Source: Geodermatophilus siccatus (GTDB lineage Bacteria; Actinomycetota; Actinomycetes; Mycobacteriales; Geodermatophilaceae). From it: a DNA stretch of 64,000 nucleotides. The translations under genes and the position numbers were made by a program. Of the stretch, positions 7,280 to 16,588 are shown piece after piece (position 1 is the stretch's first letter; each line of letters begins with the position of its first letter). The notes beneath the pieces are model-generated. The model ran no database searches and was not told where the DNA came from. It worked only from the letters and a program-made list of their open reading frames with translations. The stretch is from NCBI RefSeq assembly GCF_900103785.1, contig NZ_FNHE01000002.1:514298-578297 (forward strand), in the 5' to 3' direction.

Positions 7280-8964
7280 GCCGCATCTCCCACGCCCGCT
7301 ACGCCGGCCTCTACGGCCCCACCACCGGTGACCTGCTGCGCCTGGGCGACACCGACCTGTGGGTGCGCATCGAGGCCGACGACACCGAGCCCGGCGACGA
7401 GCTGCTCGGCGGCTGCGGCAAGACGGCCCGGGACGGGCTGCTCGTGACCGACCGCGCCCCCGGGGACAGCGCCCTGGACATGGTGGTGCTCGGCGTCGTG
7501 GTCGTCGACCCGCTGCTCGGGGTGCGCAAGACCAGCATCGGCGTCAAGGACGGCCGCATCGTCGGGATCGGCCGGGCCGGCAACCCGGACACCACCGACG
7601 GCGTCGAGCTGGTCGTCGACTCGCACACGGCGATGATCACCGGGGAGGGCCTCATCGCCACCCCGGGCGTCGTCGACTCCCACGTGCACCTGTCCAGCCC
7701 CGAGATCGCCCCCGCGGCCCTCGCCGCCGGGGTGACCTCGCTGGTGGGCATGGGCATCGGCGGTGTGTGGGACGTCGGCGCCAACCCCGCCGCGAACCTG
7801 CACACGCTCATCGAGGGGTGGCGGGACACCCCGCTCAACGCGGCCTTCCTCGCCCGGGGGTCCACGTCGTCCACCGAGCTGCTCGAGCGTGCCGTCCTCG
7901 CCGGGGCCGGAGGGTTCAAGATCCACGAGGACTGGGGCGCGACCCCGCGCATCGTGGACACCTGCCTCGGCGTGGCCGACGACGTGGACCTGCCCGTGGC
8001 CCTGCACACGGACACCCTCAACGAGTCCGGCGCCCTCGCCGACACGTTGTCGGCCACCCGCGGCCGGACGGTGCACGCCTACCACGTCGAGGGCGGTGGT
8101 GGGCACGCCGACCTGCTGCAGGTGGTGGGCGAGGCGCACGTCCTGACCTCCTCGACCACGCCGACGCTGCCGCTGACCGTCGCGACGGTCGACGAGCTGC
8201 TGCCCATGACGCTGACCGTCCACCGCGGGTCCCGCGGCATCGACAGCGACGTCTCCATCGCCACGAGCCGCGTGCGCGAGCACGGCATCGCCGCGGAGAA
8301 CGCCCTGCACGACCTGGGCGCCATCAGCATCGTGAACTCCGACTCGATGGGCATGGGCCGGATCGCGGAGACCGCCCGGCGCACCTGGCAGCTGGCCCAC
8401 GTGCAGGCGCACCTGGCCGGTCAGGCCGGGCCGGGGCACGTCAACAACGAGCGGGTGCTCCGCTACCTGGCCAAGACCACCGTCAACCCGGCCATCGCCC
8501 ACGGCATGGCGCACGAGGTGGGCTCCCTGACGCCCGGGCGGCTCGCGGACGTCGTGCTGTGGCACCCGGCCACCTTCGGGACCGCACCGGAGCTGGTCCT
8601 CAAGTCCGGCTTCGTCGCGTGGGGGACCTCGGGGTCCGGCTCGGGCTCCACCCGGCTGACCCAGCCGCGCGTGCTGCGGCCGTACTTCGGCGGCCTCGGG
8701 GCCGCGCCGCGCCGGCTCTCGCGGGTGTTCGTCTCCGAGCAGTGCCTCGCGGACGCCGACGCACGCAGGGCGCTGCCCGAGGGCGTGCGCTACGCCGCCA
8801 TCCGCGCGAGCCGGGGCCTGACCAGCGCGGACATGGTCGCCAACACCGCCCTGCCCGCGGTGGCCGTGCCGACGGAGCCGGGTCCCGTCCTCGTGGACGG
8901 GCGTCCCGTGCCCGTGCACCGCGTGACCGACCTGCCCCTCACCCGCCTGCACCACCTGGCCTGA
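7276..8964 (+). CDS. ureC: Urease alpha-like amidohydrolase (divergent UreC)
   Basis: 562 residues, close to normal UreC length. All nickel ligands and the carbamylated lysine appear retained: HVH at 136-138, K215 in GFKIHEDWG, H244 in LHTDTLNESG, H270 and D356 in NSDSMGMGR. The mobile flap is altered: the usual Cys-His-His of the MVCHHLD motif is replaced by V315-H316-R317 (TVHRGS). The protein may be an atypical urease or act on a urea derivative. It overlaps ureAB by four bases and is followed by an amidohydrolase and a transporter, not by ureEFGD, so nickel loading would rely on genes outside the window. Confidence 0.88.
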   Translation: MSRISHARYAGLYGPTTGDLLRLGDTDLWVRIEADDTEPGDELLGGCGKTARDGLLVTDRAPGDSALDMVVLGVVVVDPLLGVRKTSIGVKDGRIVGIGRAGNPDTTDGVELVVDSHTAMITGEGLIATPGVVDSHVHLSSPEIAPAALAAGVTSLVGMGIGGVWDVGANPAANLHTLIEGWRDTPLNAAFLARGSTSSTELLERAVLAGAGGFKIHEDWGATPRIVDTCLGVADDVDLPVALHTDTLNESGALADTLSATRGRTVHAYHVEGGGGHADLLQVVGEAHVLTSSTTPTLPLTVATVDELLPMTLTVHRGSRGIDSDVSIATSRVREHGIAAENALHDLGAISIVNSDSMGMGRIAETARRTWQLAHVQAHLAGQAGPGHVNNERVLRYLAKTTVNPAIAHGMAHEVGSLTPGRLADVVLWHPATFGTAPELVLKSGFVAWGTSGSGSGSTRLTQPRVLRPYFGGLGAAPRRLSRVFVSEQCLADADARRALPEGVRYAAIRASRGLTSADMVANTALPAVAVPTEPGPVLVDGRPVPVHRVTDLPLTRLHHLA

Positions 8965-8975
8965 ACGGAGCGACC

Positions 8976-10649
8976 GTGCTGGACATGCTGCTACGGGACG
9001 TCCGCGTGCACACCGTCGACGACGCCCGACCGACGGCGTCGGCGATCGGCGTCCTCGGCGGTCGGGTCGTGGGCCTGGACGAGGAGGTCGTGGACCTGCC
9101 CGCCCGGACGGTCGTCGAGGGCCAGGGTGCCGTGGTGGTCCCCGGCTTCGGGGACGCGCACAACCACATGGCCTGGTTCGGCCAGTCGCTGGGCGAGATC
9201 GACCTGTCCGCGACGACCAGCCTGGCCGGCGTCGAGGAGGCCGTGGCCCGGGACGCCGCACGCCTCCCCGCGGACGCGTGGGTCGTCGGCTCCGGCTACG
9301 ACGACACGGTCATGGGCGCCCACCCCGACCGCTCCCTGCTGGACCGGGCCGGCGGTGGCCGCCCGGTGTGGCTGAAGCACCGCTCGGGCCACATGAGCGC
9401 GGTGAGCAGCGAGGTGCTGCGACGCTGCGGTGTCCTGGACGGCCGCGCCGAGGAGCCGGAGGGCGGTGTCGTCGTCCGCGACGGGTCCGGCGAGCCCACG
9501 GGGCTGCTCCAGGAGCGCGCGCAGGCGCTCGTCGACGACCTGGTGAAGCCGTACCCGGTGGAGGAGGTGGCGACGGCGCTCGGCCGGGCGAGCGAGGTCT
9601 ACGCCGCGGAGGGGCTGACCCACGTCGTCGAGGCCGGCATCGGCCTGGGCCTGCTGGGCCGCACGCCGGTGGAGGCGGCCGCCTACCAGGTCGCCCGGGA
9701 CCGGGGGTTGCTGCGCACCCGCGTCGAGCTGATGGTCGCCGGCGACACCCTGCACCGCCTCCGGGCGCACCCCGCCGACGGCATCGACGTGGGGCTCGAC
9801 CTCGGGCTGCGCACCGGTTTCGGCGACGACCGGCTGCGGCTGGGGCCCATGAAGATCTGGCTGGACGGGTCGTTGATCGGGCGCACGGCCGCGCTGTCCG
9901 AACCCTTCTGCGACCACGGGACCGCGGTGTTCCAGGACGATCCGGACGTCATGCGCCGCCTCGTCGTCGACGCGCACCGCGCCGGGTGGCGGGTGGCCGC
10001 GCACGCCATCGGCGACGACGCCGTGGAGCTGGCGCTGGACGCGTTCGCCGAGGCGGCCCGGGTGCACCCGCGCGCCGACGTCCGCCACCGCGTCGAGCAC
10101 GCCGGCCTGGTCCGTCCGGACCAGCTCGCCCGCTTCGGCGAGCTGGGCGTGGTACCCGTCCCGCAGCCGCGCTTCCTGTACGCGATCGGGGACACCATGG
10201 CCGCCGCGGTGGGGCCCCGGCGCGTGGACTGGCTCTACCGGCACCGCTCGTTCCTGGACGCCGGACTGCGGGTGCCCGGCAGCTCCGACCGGCCGGTCGC
10301 CCCCGGTGCCCCGCTGCTCGGCATGCAGTCCATGGTCGAGCGCCTGTCGTCCGGCGGGGTCCTGTTGGGGGCGGACGAGCGGGTGAGCGCCGCCCAGGCG
10401 CTGCGGGCCTACACCCTGGACGAGGCCTGGGCCAGCCACGACGAGCAGACCCGTGGCAGCCTCGCCCGCGGCAAGCTCGCCGACCTGGTGCTGCTGGACG
10501 ACGACCCGCTGCGCGTCGATGCCGACCGGATCGGCGCCATCGGCGTCCTGGCGACGCTGCTCGCCGGGGCGCCCGTGCACGACACCGGCCTGTTCGCGGG
10601 CCGGGACCTCCCGGCACCGACCACCACACCCGAGGGAGCGCAGGCATGA
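8976..10649 (+). CDS. YtcJ-type metal-dependent amidohydrolase
   Basis: 557 residues of the amidohydrolase superfamily (Amidohydro_3; YtcJ/NfdA-like). The first metal site is GFGDAHNHM (HxH). Later motifs include MKIWLDGSLIGR, AAHAIGDDA and the late PGSSDRPV acidic site. These enzymes hydrolyse amide bonds, for example N-substituted formamides; the substrate is unknown. GTG at 8976 is chosen because GGAG sits five bases upstream. It begins 11 bp after ureC and overlaps the transporter start by four bases (ATGA), so the genes very likely work in one pathway. Confidence 0.88.
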   Translation: MLDMLLRDVRVHTVDDARPTASAIGVLGGRVVGLDEEVVDLPARTVVEGQGAVVVPGFGDAHNHMAWFGQSLGEIDLSATTSLAGVEEAVARDAARLPADAWVVGSGYDDTVMGAHPDRSLLDRAGGGRPVWLKHRSGHMSAVSSEVLRRCGVLDGRAEEPEGGVVVRDGSGEPTGLLQERAQALVDDLVKPYPVEEVATALGRASEVYAAEGLTHVVEAGIGLGLLGRTPVEAAAYQVARDRGLLRTRVELMVAGDTLHRLRAHPADGIDVGLDLGLRTGFGDDRLRLGPMKIWLDGSLIGRTAALSEPFCDHGTAVFQDDPDVMRRLVVDAHRAGWRVAAHAIGDDAVELALDAFAEAARVHPRADVRHRVEHAGLVRPDQLARFGELGVVPVPQPRFLYAIGDTMAAAVGPRRVDWLYRHRSFLDAGLRVPGSSDRPVAPGAPLLGMQSMVERLSSGGVLLGADERVSAAQALRAYTLDEAWASHDEQTRGSLARGKLADLVLLDDDPLRVDADRIGAIGVLATLLAGAPVHDTGLFAGRDLPAPTTTPEGAQA

Positions 10650-11995
10650 CCGACCCGACCGCCTCGTCACCGGGCACGGCGAGGACCTCCGCCACCGTGG
10701 GCGCGCCCGTCCACGTCAGCGCCCAGGACGCCCGCCGCGTCGCCTTCGCGGCCTTCGTCGGCACGGCCCTCGAGTGGTACGACTACTTCCTGTTCGGCAC
10801 CGCCGCCGCCCTGGTCTTCAACCGGCTGTACTTCAGCACGCTGGACCCCGCGGCGGCGACGCTGGCGTCCTTCGCCACCTTCGGCGTCGGCTTCGTCGCC
10901 CGCCCCGTGGGCGCGGTCGTCTTCGGCGCCGTCGGCGACCGCATCGGCCGCCGTCCCGCCCTGCTGATCACGGTCGTCCTGATCGGCGCGGCGACCGGCC
11001 TGATCGGTCTGCTGCCGGACTACACCGCCATCGGCGTCGCCGCGCCGACCCTGCTGGTGCTGCTGCGCCTCGCGCAGGGCGTGGCCGTCGGCGGCGAGTG
11101 GGGCGGCGCGGTCACCCTGGCCGTCGAGCACGCCCCGCCGGACCAGCGCGGCCGCTACGCCGCGCTGCCGCAGCTCGGCTCCCCGGTGGGCACGCTGATG
11201 TCATCGGGGGCGTTCGCCCTGGTCCTGCTGCTGACCGACGCCACGTTCGACTCGTGGGGGTGGCGCCTGCCCTTCCTCGCGGCCTTCCCCCTGCTCGTCG
11301 TCGCCTTCTACATCCGCCGCCGCGTCGAGGAGTCGCCGGTCTTCGACCAGATGCTCGCCCAGGAGGCCGACCGGCCCAAGATCCCGGCCGGTGAGGTCTT
11401 CACCCACGCCTGGGTCCGCCTGGTCGTCGCCATCGCCGCGGCGTTCCTCGGCGTCGGCGGGTTCTACGTGCTGACCACGTTCGCGATCAGCTACGGCGTC
11501 GACACCCTGGGCCTGTCCCGCAGCCTCATGGTCAACGCCACGCTGGTGGCCGCCGTGGTTGAGATGGCCGTCATCGTCCTGTTCGGGCGGATCGCCGACC
11601 GGCTCGGCCCGGGGCGGGTGACGCTCTGGGGCGGGCTGGCCAGCGCGGTCCTGGCGCTACCGGTCTTCGCCCTGCTGACGACGCGCTCGCCCGTCGCCGT
11701 CGTGCTCGCCATCTCGGTCGGGATCGCCGCGCTCTCCGTGGCGTACGCCGTCACCGGGGCCCTGCTGGCCGAGCTGTTCCCCGCCCGGTACCGCTACAGC
11801 GGGGTGGCACTGGCCTACAACATCGCGGGCGCGCTCAGCGGGTTCCTCCCCTTCATCGCGACCGCCATGACCAGCAGCATCGGCGACGACCCGTGGGTGC
11901 CCGCGACCCTGCTGATCGCCGTGTCGCTCGTCACCGCCGTCGGCGGGTTCGTGGGTGAGCGCATGCGCGTGCGCGACGAGGTGGTCGTGGACTGA
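10646..11995 (+). CDS. MFS transporter, metabolite:H+ symporter (MHS) family
   Basis: A 449-residue membrane protein with about 12 membrane segments. The MHS-type opening GTALEWYDYFLFGTAAAL, the GDRIGRRPALL loop between TM2 and TM3 and the RLAQGVAVGGEWGGA motif place it with proton symporters for small organic acids or amides (ShiA/ProP-like). Translationally coupled to the amidohydrolase. It probably imports the substrate of the urease-like and YtcJ-like enzymes; this is inferred from context only. Confidence 0.93.
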   Translation: MTDPTASSPGTARTSATVGAPVHVSAQDARRVAFAAFVGTALEWYDYFLFGTAAALVFNRLYFSTLDPAAATLASFATFGVGFVARPVGAVVFGAVGDRIGRRPALLITVVLIGAATGLIGLLPDYTAIGVAAPTLLVLLRLAQGVAVGGEWGGAVTLAVEHAPPDQRGRYAALPQLGSPVGTLMSSGAFALVLLLTDATFDSWGWRLPFLAAFPLLVVAFYIRRRVEESPVFDQMLAQEADRPKIPAGEVFTHAWVRLVVAIAAAFLGVGGFYVLTTFAISYGVDTLGLSRSLMVNATLVAAVVEMAVIVLFGRIADRLGPGRVTLWGGLASAVLALPVFALLTTRSPVAVVLAISVGIAALSVAYAVTGALLAELFPARYRYSGVALAYNIAGALSGFLPFIATAMTSSIGDDPWVPATLLIAVSLVTAVGGFVGERMRVRDEVVVD

Positions 11996-12059
11996 GATCC
12001 GTCGCCCGACGGTGGCGGGAGCGGGCGGGTCGGCTGCACGTGCGGCTGCCGGTGGAGGC

Positions 12060-12272
12060 GCTGGGCCGCCGTCCACGGGCAGGGACCACGCCGGTGAGCC
12101 AGCCGGCCACGTCGCTGGCCAGGAACCGCACCGGCGGCGCGACGTCCTCGGCGGGGAACGCCGCGGCGCGCTCGGCCGGGCACCCCTCCAGCGGCTGCTC
12201 GAGGCGGTCCTCCCGGCGGCCGGTGACCGCGACCGCCCTGTGCCCCGCGGCCGGCTGCTGCAGCCGTGTCAC
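12060..12272 (-). pseudogene. Short-chain dehydrogenase remnant
   Basis: The minus strand reads an SDR-like VAVTGRREDRLEQ segment joined directly to the C-terminal SDR signature VRFLASDVAGWLTGVV (about 12194-12084). A shift of frame then gives the final (V/M)DGG motif near 12076. The Rossmann core and the YxxxK active site are absent. This looks like an internally deleted, frameshifted gene. It occupies most of the gap between the transporter and the HD gene. Confidence 0.5.
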
Positions 12273-12282
12273 ACCCAGCGCC

Positions 12283-12288
12283 TAGCCT
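12283..12288 (+). promoter_or_regulatory. -10 box of a leaderless HD-domain gene
   Basis: TAGCCT ends six bases before the GTG start at 12295, so transcription would begin at or next to the start codon (leaderless mRNA, frequent in actinomycetes). No Shine-Dalgarno sequence is present. Confidence 0.5.
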
Positions 12289-12294
12289 CGGAGC

Positions 12295-12804
12295 GTGGGG
12301 TTCACCGTTCCCGACGCGCACCTGCTGGCGCTGCACGCGCACCAGGGCCAGGTCGACAAGCAGGGCCGCGACTACTACCTCGCCCACCTGCGGCCGATCG
12401 CCGAGGCCCTGCGCCCCCACGGTCCGCACGCCGAGATGGCCGGCGCGCTGCACGACATCGTCGAGGACACCCGCGACCACCCCGACCCCACCCGGCGCTA
12501 CGACCTCGACCGCCTCCGCTCCCTCGGCGTCCCGGAGGTCGTGGTCGAGGCGATCGACGCGGTCACCCGGCGCCCCGGCGAGCCCTACATCGCCGGCCTG
12601 ATCCGCCGGGCCGCGGCGCACCCGCTCGGCCGGCTGGTCAAGCTGGCCGACAACGCGCACAACCTCGCCTCGAACGCCGAGCTGGCGCGGGTCGACCCCG
12701 ACAAGGCGCGCAGTCTGCGCGAGGGCCGCTACCGCCCGGCCCGCCGGATCCTGCTGGCCGCCGAGGCCGCCGACACCCGCTCCGGACGCCGCGTCCTCGT
12801 CTGA
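12295..12804 (+). CDS. HD-domain phosphohydrolase, RelA/SpoT-hydrolase-like
   Basis: 169 residues with HD-superfamily metal motifs: an early HxGQ(V)DK segment (HAHQGQVDKQG), the HD pair in ALHDIVEDT and the late Asp in KLADNAHN. This order matches the hydrolase half of RelA/SpoT (small alarmone hydrolase-like) or related HD-4 proteins, with no synthetase domain. It could degrade (p)ppGpp or another nucleotide; this is not proven. GTG start without a ribosome-binding site but right after a -10 box. It converges with the MEDS operon. Confidence 0.8.
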   Translation: MGFTVPDAHLLALHAHQGQVDKQGRDYYLAHLRPIAEALRPHGPHAEMAGALHDIVEDTRDHPDPTRRYDLDRLRSLGVPEVVVEAIDAVTRRPGEPYIAGLIRRAAAHPLGRLVKLADNAHNLASNAELARVDPDKARSLREGRYRPARRILLAAEAADTRSGRRVLV

Positions 12805-12870
12805 CCCGGTCCGCCACCTCGCAGGGTCCCGCGCCGAGCCCGCGAGGCGTGGGGGGAGAGGTGGCCCCCT

Positions 12871-13809
12871 TCAGCGGTGGAAGAACAGCCGGATGGCGGT
12901 GCCCGCCGGGTGGGAGTCGACGGCCGCGTCGTCGGCCAGGCTCCACGCCAGCCACATGCCCCGGCCGCCGTCGGGGCCCACGGGAGGCGGGACGTAGCCG
13001 AGGGTCTCGTCCGGCAGCCCCGGCCCGGAGTCGGCGACCTCGACGACGAGGGTGTCCCCGTCGGTCCAGGACGACACCTCGGCGAAGGCCGCCACGCGCA
13101 GCGCGTTGACCACCAGTTCGTGGGCGGCCTGGACGACGTCGCCGACACGCGCCGGCCACCAGCCGAGCGCCGCTGCCGACACGGTGCGGCGCGCCTCCCG
13201 AGGCGTCGTCAGCACCGCGACGGACGCGCGCGCCGGCCGCTGGGCCCAGACCGGGTGCACCGACCGGATGAACTGCTCCGGGCCCTCGTAGGCCGGCTCC
13301 GGGACCGGAGCGGAGCCACCCCAGGTGAGCGGGTGGGTGCGCGCCACCGCGTCGAGGACCGACGCCGGGAGCCGCTGCCGGTCGTGCAGGCACAGGCTGT
13401 AGTAGGGCAGGTCGGCGTAGCAGCGGTTGGCGACGGCCTCGAACCGGCTCCACTCCCGCCCGTCGTCGCGGGCCAGCCAGGTCGGCTCCGCGGCGAGCCG
13501 CCAGGTCGGCGCCACGGCCTGCAGGGCGCGGAGGTCGCGGTCGTAGGCGTGCAGGGTGCGGTGCCCGCCCTGCCACCAGGTCTCCGCGGCGGCGAAGGTC
13601 GCCAGGCGGCGCACGTCCGCGCCGAGCTCCTGGGTGAGCAGCGTCCGGACCCGCTCGCCGGCGACGACGAGCACCGGCTCCCCGCGGGACAACCCCTCCA
13701 CCGCGAACGGGACGACCCGGTCGACGAGCTCCTGGTCGGCGCTGAACGCGAAGGCCTCGTGGGCGAAGCTCCTCCCGTCCCAGTCGCCGGTCGGGCGGAC
13801 TCGGCTCAC
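12871..13809 (-). CDS. MEDS-domain protein with HATPase (anti-sigma-factor-type kinase)
   Basis: 312 residues. The N-terminal ~165 residues are a MEDS (DcmR-like sensory) domain. The C-terminal ~100 residues are a GHKL ATPase of the RsbW type: HELVVNALR (N box), DSGPGLPDE (G1) and GGRGMWLAWSLAD (G2). No phosphorylatable H box is seen. Likely an anti-sigma factor or serine kinase in a partner-switching circuit. The GTG overlaps the stop of the upstream MEDS-STAS gene by four bases, implying that the two products act together. Confidence 0.85.
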   Translation of the reverse strand: MSRVRPTGDWDGRSFAHEAFAFSADQELVDRVVPFAVEGLSRGEPVLVVAGERVRTLLTQELGADVRRLATFAAAETWWQGGHRTLHAYDRDLRALQAVAPTWRLAAEPTWLARDDGREWSRFEAVANRCYADLPYYSLCLHDRQRLPASVLDAVARTHPLTWGGSAPVPEPAYEGPEQFIRSVHPVWAQRPARASVAVLTTPREARRTVSAAALGWWPARVGDVVQAAHELVVNALRVAAFAEVSSWTDGDTLVVEVADSGPGLPDETLGYVPPPVGPDGGRGMWLAWSLADDAAVDSHPAGTAIRLFFHR

Positions 13810-14621
13810 GCCGGCACCGTCTCCCCGCCGTCCAGGCCGAACAGCCCCAGACAGCGGACGGCGGTCCGGGGGGCCCGCACCAGCCGCAGCTGCACGTCGG
13901 CTGCGCGGAGCACCTGGGCGGCCCGGGCCAGCGCGCGGGCGCCCGCGACGTCCAGGAACCGGAGGTCCGACAGGTCGAGCACGACCTCACCAGGGGTGCC
14001 GCGGGCGACGTCGACGAGCGCGCGGACGAGACCGTCGGCCTGGGTGACGTCGACCTCGCCGTGCAGCGACAGCGCCCGGCCCCGCCCGGACAGGTGGGCG
14101 AGGGGCTCCTCCTCGCCGCAGTGCTGGTCGGGGTGCAGGAGGGTCACCGGTCCGAGGACCTCCGCCCCCAGCGACGCCTCGTACAGGCAGAGCGCGGTCA
14201 TGGCGACGCTGCCCATCAGGGCGTCGGCCAGCTGCTCGTAGACGTGCAGCCGTGTCCGGCCGTCGTCCCCGCCGCGGACCAGCGGGGTGACGTCGGCGGC
14301 GACCCTGAGGCCGGTGCGTCCGCGCGCCAGGGCCGCATCGACCAGGCTCCGGTACGCCGCCACCTGCTCGGCCGGGGAGAGCTGCTCGCCGGAGGCGTAC
14401 ACCTCGGCGGTGCTGCGCACCTCCAGCTGCCCACTGGCGAGCATCTCGTCCCGGCCCGGCAGCGGTGCCAGGGCCCGCAGCAGCTCCGGTCGCGACGCCC
14501 CGACGAGCAGCAGGTGCTCGCCGAGCCGTCGTCCCTCGTCGAGGAAGGGCAGGACGGCGGCCCTGAAGTCCGCGGCGTCGACGAACGTCCAGCAGACGTG
14601 GTCGCCGGGGCGCAGACCCAT
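13806..14621 (-). CDS. MEDS-domain protein with STAS domain (anti-anti-sigma-like)
   Basis: 271 residues. The opening MGLRPGDHVCWTF is the typical MEDS start and is followed by DEGRRLGEHLLLVG. The C-terminal ~95 residues resemble a STAS domain (LSLHGEVDVTQADGLVRAL, VVLDLSDLRFLDVAGARAL). The usual phosphorylatable Ser/Thr after the D-(L/V)-(S/R) strand appears to be replaced by Ala (LDVAGAR), so switching may differ. ATG at 14621 with GGAGG 11 bases upstream; a GTG at 14651 is an alternative. Coupled to the HATPase gene. Confidence 0.82.
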   Translation of the reverse strand: MGLRPGDHVCWTFVDAADFRAAVLPFLDEGRRLGEHLLLVGASRPELLRALAPLPGRDEMLASGQLEVRSTAEVYASGEQLSPAEQVAAYRSLVDAALARGRTGLRVAADVTPLVRGGDDGRTRLHVYEQLADALMGSVAMTALCLYEASLGAEVLGPVTLLHPDQHCGEEEPLAHLSGRGRALSLHGEVDVTQADGLVRALVDVARGTPGEVVLDLSDLRFLDVAGARALARAAQVLRAADVQLRLVRAPRTAVRCLGLFGLDGGETVPA

Positions 14622-14842
14622 CGGGGCGTCCAGCCTCCGCAGGGCGCTCACGTCGGCGACGTTACCGCCGGGTCCGCTCGTACGGGAGGGGCCGGCCGTC
14701 ACAGACCCGGCGCACGGGCCGGGGCGGGAGGTCCGACGCCGGCCCGGCGGGCGCGGACCCGCGGCCGTCGCAGGGGGTGCCCGGCACCGAGGAGACGGGC
14801 TACCGTCGGAGGGCCTGTGACCCAGCTCACAACGGAGGCACC

Positions 14843-16585
14843 GTGACGACGACCCCGCCCCGTCCGCGCACATCCGGCCGGCCGCGCCCGGCAGCCGAGG
14901 ACCGGCTCGCGCCGGAGGATCCCGGCACGCCGGCTCCGGTGGAGGGCGGCGAGCCCGTCGGCCTCCCCTCTCCGCGGGGCATGGCCCGGGGTCTGGTCGC
15001 CACGTTCACCCAGCCCCGGCCGATGGCGCGGGAGGCCGTCCGGCTCGGGCGGGACACCGTGCGCATCCTCCGGGGCACCGCCGACGTCGCGCCCTCCCCG
15101 AAGGACAAGCGGTTCGCCGACCCCGCCTGGTCTCTGCACCCCGGGTACCGCCGGCTCGCCCAGTCCTACGTGGCGGCCGCGTCGTCGCTGGGCCGCCTGG
15201 TGGAGGACTTCGAGGCCGGCGGCGCCGACTGGCGCGAGGTCGAGCAGGTGCGCTTCGTGCTCAACGCCCTCACCAGCGCCATGGCGCCGACGAACACCCT
15301 GCTGGGCAACCCGGCCGCGCTCAAGCGGGCCTTCGACACCGCCGGGGTCAGCGTCGTCCGCGGGTTCCGGAACATGCTCCACGACCTCGTGCGCAACGGC
15401 GGGCTGCCCCGCCAGGTGGACCGCAGCGCCTTCACCGTGGGCGAGGACCTCGGCATCACCCCGGGCGCCGTCGTCCACCGGGACGAGGTCATCGAGGTGA
15501 TCCAGTACACCCCCTCGACGCCGCGCGTCCGGCAACGGCCCCTGGTGATCGTGCCGCCGCCCATCGGGCGCTTCTACTTCCTCGACCTGCGACCGGGGCG
15601 CAGCCTCGTCGAGTACGCGGTGAGCCGGGGCCTGCAGGTCTTCATGATCAGCTGGCGCAACCCGACGAGGGAGCAGTCCGAGTGGGGCCTGGACGAGTAC
15701 GCGCAGGGCGTCCTCACGGCCGTCGACGTGGCCCGTGAGGTCACCGGCTCCCCCGACGCCACCACCCTGGGCCTGTGCGCCGGCGGCCAGGTGATGACGA
15801 CGGCGCTCAACCACCTCGCCGCCACCGGCGACGACCGGGTGCACGCCGCCGGCTACGCGGTGACCCTGCTCGACTTCTCCAGCCAGGCTCCGCTCGGCGC
15901 CTTCTCCGGCCCGCGGATGCTGGAGGTCGCCCGGCGCAACTCCAGCCGGCGCGGCGTCATCACCGCCCGCCAGATGGGGTCGATGTTCACCTGGATGCGC
16001 CCGGACGACCTGATCTTCAACTACCTGGTGCAGCAGTGGCTCATGGGCGAGGACCCGCCCGCGTTCGACGTCCTCGCCTGGAACGCGGACGGGACGAACC
16101 TGCCCGCTCGGCTGCACGAGCAGTTCCTCGACATCTTCGGCAACAACGCCCTGGTCAAGCCAGGGGCGCTGCGGGTCCTGGGGACGCCGGTCCACCTGAG
16201 CCGGATCACCCTCCCCACGTTCGTCACCGGGGCGCTCACCGACCACATCACCCCCTGGTACGGCTGCTACCGGACCACCCAGCTGCTGTCGGGGCCGAGC
16301 ACCTTCGTGCTCAGCTCCAGCGGCCACATCCAGAGCCTGGTCAACCCCCCGGGCAACCCCAGGGCCAAGTACTGGACCGGCGGGGCGCCCGGCCCGGACC
16401 CGCACGCCTGGCGCGCGGCGGCCGAGGAGCACACCGGCAGCTGGTGGGAACCGTGGTCGGAGTGGGCGATCGAGCGCTCCGGCGACGAGGTGCCCGCACC
16501 GGAGACGCTGGGCAGCGCGCAGCACCCGGTCCTGGAGCCGGCGCCCGGCTCCTACGTCCGGGACCGGGTGCCGGCCCGGGCCTAG
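14843..16585 (+). CDS. phaC: Poly(3-hydroxyalkanoate) synthase-like protein
   Basis: 580 residues related to class I PhaC. The lipase-box-like nucleophile motif is GLCAGG with C312, in the family position. The acid (TDHITPW) and the histidine (SSSGHIQSLVNPP) of the triad follow. The PhaC N-terminal region (FADPAWSLHPGYRRLAQSY) is present. It would polymerise (R)-3-hydroxyacyl-CoA at granules. GTG start with CGGAGG six bases upstream. It converges on the abh-kasIII-acc-fabG cluster, which could supply its substrate. Confidence 0.9.
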   Translation: MTTTPPRPRTSGRPRPAAEDRLAPEDPGTPAPVEGGEPVGLPSPRGMARGLVATFTQPRPMAREAVRLGRDTVRILRGTADVAPSPKDKRFADPAWSLHPGYRRLAQSYVAAASSLGRLVEDFEAGGADWREVEQVRFVLNALTSAMAPTNTLLGNPAALKRAFDTAGVSVVRGFRNMLHDLVRNGGLPRQVDRSAFTVGEDLGITPGAVVHRDEVIEVIQYTPSTPRVRQRPLVIVPPPIGRFYFLDLRPGRSLVEYAVSRGLQVFMISWRNPTREQSEWGLDEYAQGVLTAVDVAREVTGSPDATTLGLCAGGQVMTTALNHLAATGDDRVHAAGYAVTLLDFSSQAPLGAFSGPRMLEVARRNSSRRGVITARQMGSMFTWMRPDDLIFNYLVQQWLMGEDPPAFDVLAWNADGTNLPARLHEQFLDIFGNNALVKPGALRVLGTPVHLSRITLPTFVTGALTDHITPWYGCYRTTQLLSGPSTFVLSSSGHIQSLVNPPGNPRAKYWTGGAPGPDPHAWRAAAEEHTGSWWEPWSEWAIERSGDEVPAPETLGSAQHPVLEPAPGSYVRDRVPARA

Positions 16586-16588
16586 CGG

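Noticed and set aside
14624..14873. N-terminal extension of the MEDS-STAS protein
   Set aside because: The extra residues are Pro/Arg/Ser-rich and unlike any domain; the MEDS domain opening starts at the ATG at 14621.
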